Assembly: GCF_011603255.1 (NCBI RefSeq)
Contig: NZ_JAANCM010000010.1
Location: forward strand, 176,124-240,123
Origin: Ferranicluibacter rubi
GTDB lineage: Bacteria; Pseudomonadota; Alphaproteobacteria; Rhizobiales; Rhizobiaceae
Length of the DNA: 64,000 nt
Reading direction: 5' to 3'
The position numbers and the translations under genes were made by a program. The first letter of the stretch is position 1. The number at the start of each line of letters is the position of its first letter. This document shows, piece by piece, positions 1-9,074 of this stretch. Below the pieces are notes generated by a model. The model ran no database searches. It saw only the letters and a list, made by a program, of their open reading frames with translations, and had not been told where the DNA came from.

Positions 1-2
1 CG

Positions 3-143
3 TTCCACGACAACAACATCAAGCCGGCGTTTCCTACCGTTCAGGTCGCGGGAGGCGAACGCGGAGGAGACATCGCCGCTGCGGCTCAAACCGCACTGGC
101 GAAACGTCATGCCGGCTCCATCCCAAACGATCTTGGGCCATGA
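3..143 (+). CDS. C-terminal fragment of an unidentified protein, cut by the window edge
   Basis: An open frame enters from the left edge and stops at TGA 141-143, giving 46 residues that end in SIPNDLGP. It is rich in Ala and Gly. I do not recognise the family and no start codon is visible. It could also be a chance open frame, since GC-rich DNA here gives many. It lies just before an IS630-like remnant on the opposite strand, so this may be eroded accessory DNA. Confidence 0.2.
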   Translation, partial: FHDNNIKPAFPTVQVAGGERGGDIAAAAQTALAKRHAGSIPNDLGP

Positions 144-167
144 TGTACAAAGGCACCAAAGCCTGCC

Positions 168-323
168 TCAACGGCTACAACAGACCTGCCGAGCACGCGC
201 AATCCAGGCGATAGATGTCAAAATCTCAATCCCTAATTGGGCCGCCGCTGAGCGCGCTGACATGCAATCCCGTAATGTAGCCAGCACGCGGCTACGCAGA
301 TCATCGCTGAAAGCTTGGGTCAT
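168..323 (-). pseudogene. IS630-type transposase N-terminal remnant
   Basis: The 51-codon frame starting at the ATG complementary to 321-323 reads MTQAFSDDLRSRVLATL and continues with MSARSAAAQLGIEI. This resembles the helix-turn-helix start of IS630-family transposases (S-x-DLR-x-RV, then MS-x-R-x-AAA-x-x-G). A full transposase has roughly 300 residues or more, and here the frame stops after the HTH, with no DDE domain downstream. I read it as a decayed remnant. The call rests on motif resemblance only. Confidence 0.4.
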
Positions 324-536
324 ATCGCCTTCCACTAAATCACCAGTCAAAGCGACAGAACTGGAATTTTACAGCCAAGGCAATCCTCAATGTGATTTAG
401 CGTGTAATTGACGCCCTCAAGTTTCCAGCAACGCGTCCTCTTTTGAGACTTGCTCATTTCGACTGCTAACTCCAAGCTATCATCTTGATTCCACACGCAT
501 CCCTGGGGATTTGATGATTTACCTATGCAGGCCAAC

Positions 537-564
537 GGTTCGATACCCGTCAAGGTGTCGGAGC
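537..564 (+). repeat. tRNA T-arm-like fragment, copy 1
   Basis: GGTTCGATACCC followed by GTCAAGG and GTCGGAGC resembles the T-loop and 3' side of a tRNA gene, but no acceptor, D or anticodon arms are present upstream. Related degenerate fragments occur at 23374, 30389, 44370 and 59506. The rest of 324-658 shows no supportable gene. Confidence 0.35.
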
Positions 565-658
565 TTGAATGGCTATGCGCAGAAATCATCTCCGCTTGCT
601 ACGGTTGCCGTAGGTACACATACCATCAAGACTGAGACGTGGTGCCTGGACGCCTCAA

Positions 659-2317
659 TCACGTTGCTACCGAACTTGCGGATTTGCGTAACCTGCTTTC
701 GCGGAGGAGCCCGCTGGCATTGATGATCGGGTGGGCTACGGATGTGATATGAGCGTTAATGCGCTTCAGGTCACGCAGCATGTCGAGATGCAGCGAGCTT
801 GTCTGCAAACTTTCCGCTTGACCATCGCGCAGGCGCTGGAAATGCAGTTCGGCGGACCGGCGCTCCATGTTGCGTACCTCCACCTTGATCTCCATCATCC
901 GCCGCGCAAGGCCGGGATCACGGGTGACAAAGACGGTCTGGGCAAGGCGAAGGTTCTCGATGGTCATCTCGAACAGTTGCAGAAGCTCGTTGTTGCCAGC
1001 ATCCGACAAGCGCATGCCCTCAACGATCTTCCTGCCCACCTGCGCCATCAGGCCTTTCTCGATGAGATCACCGATGTGCTCAAGATTGATCGCATAGTCG
1101 ATGATCATAATCGATCGACGTTTCCCCTCATCGTCCAGCCCTTGCCCCGCGAGCCGCGAGAGATAGACCTTCACCGCTTGCTGCAACCCGTCCACGACCT
1201 GCTCCAGCGCCGGGAGAGGCTGGAGTCGCTCGGCCTTGTCGAGGCGAAAGGCCTCGAGTGAGAGGAGCAGCATCCGCTCGATCAGATCGCCGATGCCGAG
1301 GACCTCTCGCGTTGCGCTAGTCAGGGCTATGGCTGGCGTGGAGAATTCCTGGGCGTCCAGATATCGCGGCCCGCTCTCGCCGGCCGGCGCGTCGGGAACG
1401 AGGTGCTGCATGATGGCGGAAAGCCTTCGGGAAAGCGGCCATGCGGCAAGACCCAGGAGGACATTGAAGAGAAGGTGGATATCGACCGGAAGCTTTGCCG
1501 CCGACAGGGGCAGCCCAGACAATCCATCCGCAATCGTCCCCGCCATCGGCAGGACGATGAGGCAGCCGCAGCCTCTGACGATGAGGTTGCTGAGCGTCAC
1601 GCGCCGTGCGGCCGGTCCGGCACCCAGGCTCGCCATGAACGGGGGAACGGCGCCGCCGAGATTGGCGCCGAGGACGAGAACGACCATCAGGCCGGGCGAC
1701 AGGATGCCCGTCGATCCGAGCGACAGGATCAGCACGACGATGGCAAGGCTCGACGAGGACAGGAAGGCAAGGACCGCCGCGAAGATCAGGGCCACCGGCC
1801 ATGCGCCGTCGAGAAGGCCGATGAAGGCCCGAAGTGCCGGCGAGGTGCGAAGGGGCTCGGTCGCCAGACCGAGAAGGTGGAGCGAAAGCAGCATCAGACC
1901 GATGCCGGCCAGCGCCGTTCCAAGACCTCTGCGCGCTGTCGATGCGGCCCGCAACAGGACGATGCCGATGAGGATGAGGAGCGGCGACAGCCATTCGATG
2001 CCCGTCGAAACGATCCAGGCCGTGACCGCCGTTCCTATGTTGGCGCCGAGCAGCGCGATCTGCGCCATGCGCGGTTTGATCATGCCGCGCTCGACGAAGG
2101 ATGAAACCATCAGCGCGGTGGCCGTCGAACTCTGAAGCGCGACGGTCGCGACGAAGCCGGACAGGAAGGACCGCCAGCCGCGCTTCGTACCGGCAGCAAG
2201 GCCGGTGCGCAGACGCGCGCCGAAGGCCCGCGTGACCCCGTCCTTGACCTGTGCGAGCCCGAACATGAGAAGCGCGACGGCCCCGAACAGGTTGATCATG
2301 ATGACGGTGGAGGTCAT
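659..2317 (-). CDS. Na/Pi cotransporter-family protein with PhoU-like C-terminal domain
   Basis: This 552-residue membrane protein is of the NptA/YjbB type. The N-terminal ~310 residues carry two Na/Pi repeats, each with a Ser-rich QSS-like signature (QSSTATAL near residue 62 and LSSSSLAIVV near 205). The C-terminal ~200 residues form a charged, helical, PhoU-like domain. The family moves phosphate with sodium, and the E. coli relative YjbB has been described as a Pi exporter. The start at 2317 is chosen because its ATG overlaps the stop of the upstream phosphoesterase as ATGA; longer in-frame starts would run through that gene. It is the last gene of the LacI-controlled operon, where Pi efflux after intracellular phosphatase action would make sense. 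That role is inference. Confidence 0.88.
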   Translation of the reverse strand: MTSTVIMINLFGAVALLMFGLAQVKDGVTRAFGARLRTGLAAGTKRGWRSFLSGFVATVALQSSTATALMVSSFVERGMIKPRMAQIALLGANIGTAVTAWIVSTGIEWLSPLLILIGIVLLRAASTARRGLGTALAGIGLMLLSLHLLGLATEPLRTSPALRAFIGLLDGAWPVALIFAAVLAFLSSSSLAIVVLILSLGSTGILSPGLMVVLVLGANLGGAVPPFMASLGAGPAARRVTLSNLIVRGCGCLIVLPMAGTIADGLSGLPLSAAKLPVDIHLLFNVLLGLAAWPLSRRLSAIMQHLVPDAPAGESGPRYLDAQEFSTPAIALTSATREVLGIGDLIERMLLLSLEAFRLDKAERLQPLPALEQVVDGLQQAVKVYLSRLAGQGLDDEGKRRSIMIIDYAINLEHIGDLIEKGLMAQVGRKIVEGMRLSDAGNNELLQLFEMTIENLRLAQTVFVTRDPGLARRMMEIKVEVRNMERRSAELHFQRLRDGQAESLQTSSLHLDMLRDLKRINAHITSVAHPIINASGLLRESRLRKSASSVAT

Positions 2318-3987
2318 CGGGAGATGCAGGCACGATCGAGGGAGAGCCGCAGCACGCTCAGAAAGGTCTTCAGAAACTGCCTGCCCGAAGCCGTCGCTGC
2401 CGACGCTCCCTCCATCGGCCAAATTCCGCCGTGGTCGGCCAGAGCCTTGTAGATCGACAGGCGGTCGGACGGAATGAAGGGCAGCGCCATGTCCTGCGCC
2501 TGGCGCAGCGCGTACCAGTCGGTGACGAGCCGCAGCAACGGAAGCGCCGCGAGGGCGTCCGTGCGCACGCCGCCCGCTCGCGCCAGATCGGAAAGGGTGG
2601 AGGGCGGCAGGTCGAGTTGCGCAAGCAGGCGTCGGAGCGTCGAGCCTGAAAAGAGAGCAGCCATCTCCTGCGGCCACTCGCGCGGGAAGAAGCGGTGAGT
2701 GACCAGCGCCTCCTGATGCGCATAGAGGAAATCACCATAGCTCAGCGCGTCGAAGGCGGGGTGCGCGGGTTCGCCGAGACGATCGCACTCCCGGCGATAG
2801 AGATGCACGACACGCCCGTCGACCGGCAGGTCGGCCAGGCTGACGGTCTCGCATGTCGGCCCGTCGGCTGCGCCATGAACGATGCGGAAAGCCGGTGGAA
2901 ATGCGACCAGCGAGGGAACGGCGATGTTGGTCAGCGTGCGGTCACCGGTCTTTCGTTCGCTCGATCCGTAGACATGGATATGGCCGCTGAAGTGCCGGGT
3001 CATGCCGGCCTGCAAAAGCGTCTCCGCCACATCCTCGCGCGGCGTGCGCCTCGCCACATTGGTCTGCCCGAACAGGGCCAGTTCGCTTTCCAGATTGTCC
3101 GCGAAGACATCCACCACCGGATAATGAGAAAAGCACAGCAGGTTCTTGCTATCGCAGGCCGCACGGCGATGCACGTTGGCGATCCAGTCGATGAGATACC
3201 GCCGCTGCCGGATCACGGCATTCCAGCCGGCGCCGGTGCTGTCGATGAAGTCGCTCGCCCGGCAGAGACCGGTCGCATCGTCGGCAGGCTGGAAGACGTT
3301 GGCATCGATCATCAGCAGCCAGAGACCCTCTTCCGGCTCGACGAGATAGGACGCATCAACCAGATCGGCCTGACGTTTCCCGTCCGCGGATGTCAGCCTG
3401 TAGTGCCGGTCCTCGAAGGCACCGGACGATCCGAACGGGGTTTCCCAGTGAAAGTCGCCGGGACAGGGCGTGAGGCCATGCCGGGCAAGAGGTGTCAGGG
3501 CCTCGGGGTAGCCCGCACAGTACATCGTCTCCGTCAGGATCGCATGCGGATCCGTGGCCGCGACATCCGGGTCGCTTGTGATATTCAGGGCGCGGCCGTC
3601 GTCTGCCAGGAACTCCTTCGTCTGATGCCGCCCGGCCCGGGCATAGCCGTCGTGATTGCCGGGCAGGATGTAGAAGGACATGGAAAAGCGGGCGGCGTAG
3701 CGCTCAAGGAGTGCCGCGACGGCTGCCACGGTCGCCTTCTGCCCATCATCGCTGTAGTCGCCGAGCAGGACGACGTGGCGGATGCCACGCGCGGCGATCC
3801 TGTCGAGCGCTGCGGGAAGGGCCGCGAAACTCTCGTTGAAGACGCGCGTCGAGCATCGGGTTTCCGACCAGCTTCGCGCCGTTAGGCGGTGATCGCCCGT
3901 CATCCGGTCCTGCCCGAAATCGCCTTCGAGATCGTGGAAATGAGCGTCGGCGATCACGGCGACCGGCGAATGCTCACGCAACGCCAT
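2314..3987 (-). CDS. Calcineurin-like metallophosphoesterase
   Basis: The 557-residue protein contains the metallophosphatase signature set in order: DAHFH at residues 14-18, GDYSDDG near 80, GNHD near 115, then SHYP and GHIH in the second half. These bind the two metals and the phosphoryl group in calcineurin-like enzymes. About 200 residues beyond the catalytic core are unassigned. No signal peptide is evident, so it is probably cytoplasmic. The ATG at 3987 is preferred over the GTG at 3990 and follows a GAGGG-like site. It overlaps the dual-specificity phosphatase upstream by 14 nt and the Na/Pi gene downstream by 4 nt, which points to translational coupling. The substrate is unknown; phosphomonoester or diester cleavage of the imported compound is inferred from context. 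Confidence 0.85.
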   Translation of the reverse strand: MALREHSPVAVIADAHFHDLEGDFGQDRMTGDHRLTARSWSETRCSTRVFNESFAALPAALDRIAARGIRHVVLLGDYSDDGQKATVAAVAALLERYAARFSMSFYILPGNHDGYARAGRHQTKEFLADDGRALNITSDPDVAATDPHAILTETMYCAGYPEALTPLARHGLTPCPGDFHWETPFGSSGAFEDRHYRLTSADGKRQADLVDASYLVEPEEGLWLLMIDANVFQPADDATGLCRASDFIDSTGAGWNAVIRQRRYLIDWIANVHRRAACDSKNLLCFSHYPVVDVFADNLESELALFGQTNVARRTPREDVAETLLQAGMTRHFSGHIHVYGSSERKTGDRTLTNIAVPSLVAFPPAFRIVHGAADGPTCETVSLADLPVDGRVVHLYRRECDRLGEPAHPAFDALSYGDFLYAHQEALVTHRFFPREWPQEMAALFSGSTLRRLLAQLDLPPSTLSDLARAGGVRTDALAALPLLRLVTDWYALRQAQDMALPFIPSDRLSIYKALADHGGIWPMEGASAATASGRQFLKTFLSVLRLSLDRACISR

Positions 3988-4591
3988 CACGCGCCCTCTG
4001 CGCTTCGATCAGGTCGATCCAGTCGGAGGCGCGGCGTGCCGCATCGTAGAGCATCGGCTTCGGCGTCTCGAACCATTCGTCCGGCCGCAGGAGGCGCTTT
4101 TCCCGAATATGGGCGATCGCGGCATCGAGCGTCGGGAAGAGATCGGGCTGCTGCTTGTGGAGATAGAGGCCGACCAGCGAAACCGACCGGCTGCGGCCGC
4201 TGCGGCAGTTGACGAGCACGTTGCCGCCATCTTCGAAGGGATAGGTTTCCCGCTTCGGCAGTGTCTGGTGCAGCGCGCCATGCAGGATGTAGTATCCGCC
4301 GAGCATCATTGTATCCGGACTTCCGCCGCCGTCGATCATGCCGAGCTTGTAGTAGCGGATCGTGGAATAGCCGGTCGCGCTGAGGTCGCCGTCCTGCGGG
4401 TTTGCCGGATCTCGCACGACATTGATGTCGAGATTGACCGCGCAGTTCACGACGATGCTGATCCCGTGCCGTTTCAGAAGCCCGAAATCGCGTGCGCCTT
4501 CGAGCCCGCCGATATAGAGCGTCGAATTGTGCGGTTTCAGCCCTTCCGTGATCGCGCTGATCGATGGTCGTGCATATACGGGAGCATCCAT
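3974..4591 (-). CDS. Dual-specificity/tyrosine phosphatase-like protein
   Basis: This 205-residue protein has the Cys-based phosphatase loop NCRSGRSRS (Cys about residue 129, Arg about 135, spacing CX5R) and a plausible general acid Asp in GMIDGGG near residue 88. There is no signal peptide or membrane segment. An upstream ATG at 4657 is open, but the ATG at 4591 sits 6 nt after AAAGGA and gives a compact DSP domain, so it is chosen. It is the fifth gene of the operon. Many bacterial DSP-fold enzymes act on small phosphorylated molecules such as inositol phosphates or phospholipid head groups rather than proteins, which suits the neighbouring transporter. The exact substrate cannot be read from the sequence. 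Confidence 0.8.
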   Translation of the reverse strand: MDAPVYARPSISAITEGLKPHNSTLYIGGLEGARDFGLLKRHGISIVVNCAVNLDINVVRDPANPQDGDLSATGYSTIRYYKLGMIDGGGSPDTMMLGGYYILHGALHQTLPKRETYPFEDGGNVLVNCRSGRSRSVSLVGLYLHKQQPDLFPTLDAAIAHIREKRLLRPDEWFETPKPMLYDAARRASDWIDLIEAQRARDGVA

Positions 4592-4696
4592 GTTCCGTCC
4601 TTTCAAGGCGCGATCCGCGACCGCGCCGATCGTCCTGATCGGGTTGAGTTCGAGCATGTCCGGCGCGGGAGCGACTTCGCTCCGACTGGAAAAGCT

Positions 4697-5824
4697 CTAG
4701 GCCGCATCCACCTGCCGGACAGCGCCATTCGTCGTTTCCGAGAGGCGCCCGGACTGCGGATCGAAGACCATGATGTGTGCCGGGTCGAGCTCCAGCCAGA
4801 CCTTGCGGGTCGGCCAGCGCTCGACGAAGCGCGGAATGAGGGCGGTCACCGCATGTCCACGGGATGTCAGCGACAGGATCGTTTGCGATCCCGTGGGTTG
4901 CACGACGTCCACTTCGGCGGGGAGGCTGTTGGGCGCGGGTCCGTCGTGCAGCGTCAGCCGCTCGGGCCGGATGGCCAGCCGCACCGCGCCCGAGGGCCGC
5001 GCCACGGTGTAGGGCAGAACGATCTCCGTCTCGTCGATCCGCAACACGCTGCGGCCGTCCCGCTGGTCGAGGTGCCCGTCGAACAGGTTGATGCGCGGAT
5101 CGCCGATGAACTCGGCGACGAAGAGATTGCTCGGCTGGTGATAGATCTCGTAGGGGCTGCCCATCTGCTGGATCACGCCGTCCTTCATGACGACGATGAT
5201 ATCCGACATGGTCAGGGCCTCGACCTGGTCGTGCGTGACGTAGATCGTCGTCGCCCCGAGATCACGAGACAGCCGCTTCAGCTCCGTGCGCATTTCCGTC
5301 CGGAGAACCGCATCGAGGTTGGAGAGCGGCTCGTCCATCAGCAGGATCGAGTTCCGCGCCGCGATCAGCCGCGCCACCGCGACGCGCTGCTGCTGCCCGC
5401 CGGAGAGTTCTGAGGGAAAGCGTTCCTGATAGCCTTCGAGCTGGACCTTCTTCAGAGCCTCGGCAAGCCGCTCCGCGATCTCTTGCTTCGGCTTTCGCGC
5501 CTGCTGCAGCGCCAGCGTGACGTTGCGATCGACCTTCATGTTCGGCCAGAGCGCGTAGCTCTGGAAGATGAAGCCGAGGCCGCGTTTTTCCGGCGGCACG
5601 AAGTGACTGTCGCGCCCGGAAAAGACGGTCTTCCCGGCAAGCGTCAGCTCCCCGTCGGAAGGCTGTTCGAGACCCGCGATGATCCTGAGGGTCGTCGTCT
5701 TGCCGCAACCGGAGGGCCCCAGCAGCGTCACGAACTTTCCCTTGGGAATGTCGAGATCGAGGGGTGGAATGGCGAGATGGGCGCCATAGGATTTGGTGAT
5801 GCCTTTCAGGGACACTTCGTTCAT
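4697..5824 (-). CDS. ABC transporter ATP-binding protein (MalK/FbpC/PotA type)
   Basis: The 375-residue ATPase shows Walker A GPSGCGKTT (residues 36-44), the Q-loop region IFQSYALWPN, signature LSGGQQQR, Walker B ILLMDEPLSNLD and the H-loop YVTHD. A TOBE-type C-terminal regulatory region follows from about residue 245. It would power import by the two-module permease at 7176-9005 together with the binding protein at 5894-7147. It lies in the same leftward operon, 69 nt after the binding-protein gene. Pipelines would probably call it an Fe3+ or spermidine ATPase from similarity, but the operon is filled with phosphatases, so a phosphorylated solute is a better guess. Confidence 0.9.
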   Translation of the reverse strand: MNEVSLKGITKSYGAHLAIPPLDLDIPKGKFVTLLGPSGCGKTTTLRIIAGLEQPSDGELTLAGKTVFSGRDSHFVPPEKRGLGFIFQSYALWPNMKVDRNVTLALQQARKPKQEIAERLAEALKKVQLEGYQERFPSELSGGQQQRVAVARLIAARNSILLMDEPLSNLDAVLRTEMRTELKRLSRDLGATTIYVTHDQVEALTMSDIIVVMKDGVIQQMGSPYEIYHQPSNLFVAEFIGDPRINLFDGHLDQRDGRSVLRIDETEIVLPYTVARPSGAVRLAIRPERLTLHDGPAPNSLPAEVDVVQPTGSQTILSLTSRGHAVTALIPRFVERWPTRKVWLELDPAHIMVFDPQSGRLSETTNGAVRQVDAA

Positions 5825-5893
5825 GATTTTCCTCCCGGGATCAACAGGTCCGGACCGGCATGCGCTGACACGCCGATCCGTTTACTGCAGCTT

Positions 5894-7147
5894 TTACTGG
5901 CTCGTCTCGACGACCCAGAAGTCGTTGACGGCGGCGACATTGTCGCGCTGGAATTCGGCGGAACCGAAGATCTTCTTCACGTTCGGCCAATTCTCGCCAC
6001 CCTTGGGCAAGGGCACGTCGGTGCGCGGCGAGAAGGTGCCGACCTTGAAGTAGGCGGCCATTCCCTGCAGCGTCTTCAGGCTCTCGCCCTCGCGATACGG
6101 CTTCTCGACCTTCGTTTCCGGCGTCAGGTCCTTCGAGCCCATCTGGAAGGCGATGAAGAGCTTGGCGGCATTGGGGTGAGGCGCCTGGCCCGCCACCGCC
6201 GTGTAGGTCGAATAGGCGAACACGCCGGCCGGATCGACATCGTACAGAATGGCATTGGCGTAGTCGTCGCTGCCGTTCTTGTTGATGTAGTGCATGCTGG
6301 AGAAGGTGACCGGCGGCTTGTCCTGCCCCTTCAGACCGGATGCGGTGGCGAGCTTCGATCCGGAATCGTAGATCACGAGGTCGTTCTTTAAGAGGCGGTG
6401 CAGGAACTCGTAACCGGCATTCTCCATTCCCTCCGAAAGCTCGATTGGCTTGCCGGCATGTGCCTCATAGGCTTTGGCGAAACTGTCGGAGTGCTCGACG
6501 ATCGAGGCCAGCAGCGCAAGCGAGGTCAGCGATCCCAACGGGCTCTTCATGGCAAAGCGCTTGTTCCATTCCGGCTCCGTCAGCTGCCACACGTTCTTGA
6601 CCGGCGGGCCGTCCTTGTAGGTGTCGGCATTGTACATCAGCACCGTTGCCTCGATCACCTGGGTGAGGAGAGGCTCGCGCAGCTCCACCGGGATCTTGTC
6701 GACCAGGTAGCGCGGCACGTAGTTCACGATGCGCTTGTTGGGCAGGAGGTCGAAGAACATCTGGGCCGTGCCCGCGGTGTTGACCACGTCGACGGCGAAA
6801 ATGCCGGCCTGCTGCTCGCGCACCACCTTCTCAATGGTCTTCTCTGATCCGAGGTCGTAGGCGTTCACCTTGATCTCCGGATAGAGCTTCATGAAATCCT
6901 CAGCGGATGCGCTGACGCTGGAGGAGGACGCATAGATCGTGACCTCGCCTTCCTCCTTTGCCTTGCGGGTGATCTCTTCCCAGTTCTCTTCCGCCGGCTG
7001 GTTCGCGCCGAGTTCGGCCGTCTTCAGCCAGGTGTCGAATGCGTCCTGCGCGAACGCCGTCGATCCGATCATCAAGCTCATGGCGGCAGCCGCCAATCCC
7101 CGGGTCATCAGTCCCGTAATCGTCATGCCCTTGGTCATTTTCTGCAT
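5894..7147 (-). CDS. Extracellular solute-binding protein, FbpA/AfuA-like
   Basis: The 417-residue protein begins with a basic stretch and a hydrophobic segment ending in STAFA-QDA, a clear Sec signal peptide. The mature part resembles family-1 or ferric-type binding proteins (EGEVTIYASSSS, VDVVNTAG, PSGVFAYS-like hinge regions), with an extra N-terminal segment of about 40 residues. The start at 7147 is preferred because a GGAGGAGGA-like ribosome site lies just upstream; an ATG at 7183 is also open. Relatives annotated as iron-binding (AfuA) have been shown to bind sugar phosphates, so binding of a phosphorylated organic ligand is consistent with the operon. Ligand identity is inference. Confidence 0.85.
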   Translation of the reverse strand: MQKMTKGMTITGLMTRGLAAAAMSLMIGSTAFAQDAFDTWLKTAELGANQPAEENWEEITRKAKEEGEVTIYASSSSVSASAEDFMKLYPEIKVNAYDLGSEKTIEKVVREQQAGIFAVDVVNTAGTAQMFFDLLPNKRIVNYVPRYLVDKIPVELREPLLTQVIEATVLMYNADTYKDGPPVKNVWQLTEPEWNKRFAMKSPLGSLTSLALLASIVEHSDSFAKAYEAHAGKPIELSEGMENAGYEFLHRLLKNDLVIYDSGSKLATASGLKGQDKPPVTFSSMHYINKNGSDDYANAILYDVDPAGVFAYSTYTAVAGQAPHPNAAKLFIAFQMGSKDLTPETKVEKPYREGESLKTLQGMAAYFKVGTFSPRTDVPLPKGGENWPNVKKIFGSAEFQRDNVAAVNDFWVVETSQ

Positions 7148-7175
7148 CGTCGTCCTCCTCCTTCGGGTCGCCTCC

Positions 7176-9005
7176 TCAAGCAAAACCCATCTTCGTATTG
7201 CGGAAAACCAGCCGGAACAGCAGGTTGCATCCGACGACCAACGCGACCAGCAGCAGCGTTGCTGCGCCGATCAGCTGGGGCACGTCATCCGTCTGGTAGG
7301 TGTAGATCACGCTTGCGAGCACCGCCGTCGACGGCGTGACGAGCAGGATGATTAGCGAAAGCTCGCGCATCGTCCCGATGAAGCTGAGCAGCATGCCGGA
7401 AATGAGGCCCGATGCGGCGAGGGGCGCGACGATGCGGCGCATGCGGCCGAACCAGCCGATGCCCTGGACGCGCGCGGACTCTTCCAGCGACTTGTCGATC
7501 TGCAGCATGGCGGCGATACCCGTGCGCGAGGTGTAGGGCAGGTTCTTCACCGCAGCGATCAGCACCAGCAGCGCGAACGTGCCGTAGAGGGCCGGGATCG
7601 GCCCGACCGGCTGGGAGAACATGCCGATATAGATGGCGCCGAAGGCGACCGCCGGGAAGATGTAGGGCAGGAAGGCGGCCGTCTCGAGCGCCCGGGACGA
7701 CAGGCTGCCGCGGGTGCGCACGACCACGTAGCCTATGAGAAAGCCGAGAACGGCCGTCGCCAGAGCCGTGAGAAAGGCGAGCCGCAGGCTGTTCCAGGCC
7801 GCATGCAGGATCTGAGGGTTCTGGAAGACGCCGGCATAGAGCGCATTGACGCCGCCGCGCTCGCCGATCCAGTAGTGCAAGGTCAGGTTCGAAAGATCGT
7901 AATTGCCGGCGGTGCGCGACAGGGACTGAAGGACGAGAAGGCCCAGCGGAAGCACGACCGTGATGCACATCAGGAGCATGACGAGCGCGAACACCAGCCA
8001 GCGCGCGCGGCCGAGATCGATCTCCCGCCGGCGAAATCCCTTGCCGGACATGGTGACGAAGCTTTTCCTGACGCCGATCATGCGCTGGTTGATCCAGATG
8101 AACAGGACGGCGAGAAACACGAGAACGAGGGCCAGGAGATAGCCGTCGCCGACATTGCGCGAACCAATGGCTGCGTAGATCTGCGTCGGGAGAACGAAGT
8201 AGCGGATGGGCATGCCGAGCACGGCCGGCGTTCCGAAGGATCCGATGACGCGGATAAAGGTCATGACGACAGCGGATCCGACGGCCGGAAGAACGAGCGG
8301 CACGGTGATGGAGACGAACTGGCGCAGACGCGACATGCCGGCAATGGCGCCCGCTTCTTCGAGCTGACTGTCCACCGTCGAGAGCGAACCCGAGATAATC
8401 AGGAAGCCGTAGACATAGTAGTGGAGCGAGAGGCAGATGATGATGGGGATGCCGCCGAAGGCAATCCAGTCGGGAGGCTGAATGCCGAAGAGGTAGGCAA
8501 AGACACCCGATGCGCCGGCGACCCGGTCGTTCTTGAAAAACGTGACCCAGGCAAGCGCCATGACCCAGGACGGCAGCATGTAAGGCAGCACGACGGCCGT
8601 GTTGACGAACTCGCGGAACGGCACATTGGTGCGCACGACGACCCAGGCCAGCATCGCACCCAGCGCAAGGCAGATCGCCGTCGCCCCGAACGCGGTCACG
8701 AGCGAGTTCATGAACGGCTTGTAGAACAGCGCCCAGGACATGCGCCCGGTAAACACGCGCTCATAGTGGAAGGTCGTCAGTTCGCCCGGCGCGCGGCCAG
8801 GCAGGTATGCGGCATCATAGGGCTGTACGGTCACGGTTTCCCGGATCAGCTGGAACAGGGGGACGATGACCAGGAGACAAAGCACGATCGCCAGGAGAAG
8901 CGCGATCAGGCGCTCAGGCGCGGTGAAGAAGCGCCCGACGCGCCGCGACATCCGCCCTCCTCGCCCGGCCGTTCGTGTCGTTCCGATATCCGCTACCGTT
9001 GCCAT
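7176..9005 (-). CDS. ABC transporter permease, two fused MetI-type modules (FbpB-like)
   Basis: The 609-residue inner-membrane protein has roughly twelve hydrophobic segments in two homologous halves. Each half carries an EAA-type loop that docks the ATPase: QLEEAGAIAGMSR in the first and SLEESARVQGIGW in the second. This double-length layout is typical of FbpB/AfuB-like importers. The ATG at 9005 follows GGGAGGG and is preferred to the upstream in-frame ATG at 9041. The gene lies 69 nt after the monophosphatase gene and 28 nt before the binding-protein gene, so all are probably co-transcribed. Confidence 0.9.
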   Translation of the reverse strand: MATVADIGTTRTAGRGGRMSRRVGRFFTAPERLIALLLAIVLCLLVIVPLFQLIRETVTVQPYDAAYLPGRAPGELTTFHYERVFTGRMSWALFYKPFMNSLVTAFGATAICLALGAMLAWVVVRTNVPFREFVNTAVVLPYMLPSWVMALAWVTFFKNDRVAGASGVFAYLFGIQPPDWIAFGGIPIIICLSLHYYVYGFLIISGSLSTVDSQLEEAGAIAGMSRLRQFVSITVPLVLPAVGSAVVMTFIRVIGSFGTPAVLGMPIRYFVLPTQIYAAIGSRNVGDGYLLALVLVFLAVLFIWINQRMIGVRKSFVTMSGKGFRRREIDLGRARWLVFALVMLLMCITVVLPLGLLVLQSLSRTAGNYDLSNLTLHYWIGERGGVNALYAGVFQNPQILHAAWNSLRLAFLTALATAVLGFLIGYVVVRTRGSLSSRALETAAFLPYIFPAVAFGAIYIGMFSQPVGPIPALYGTFALLVLIAAVKNLPYTSRTGIAAMLQIDKSLEESARVQGIGWFGRMRRIVAPLAASGLISGMLLSFIGTMRELSLIILLVTPSTAVLASVIYTYQTDDVPQLIGAATLLLVALVVGCNLLFRLVFRNTKMGFA

Positions 9006-9074
9006 AGTCCCTCCCGAACGGCTCTCCAGGCCGCATGTCATTTCCTCGGGCGCCCGAAGCGCCCACCGACGTCT

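Noticed and set aside
537..564. A functional tRNA gene
   Set aside because: Only the T-arm and some 3' bases are tRNA-like; no acceptor pairing, D-arm or anticodon stem can be built from the flanks. The same holds for the other four copies.
4109..5413. Long rightward open frame (434 codons)
   Set aside because: It is antisense to the phosphatase and ABC ATPase genes, which have clear motifs. High-GC codon bias produces such mirror frames, and its translation shows no domain.
4697..9005. Ferric iron or polyamine ABC transporter
   Set aside because: The family resemblance is real, but no iron-related gene or Fur-like site is present, whereas phosphatases fill the operon and AfuA-type relatives bind sugar phosphates. 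Kept only as an alternative.
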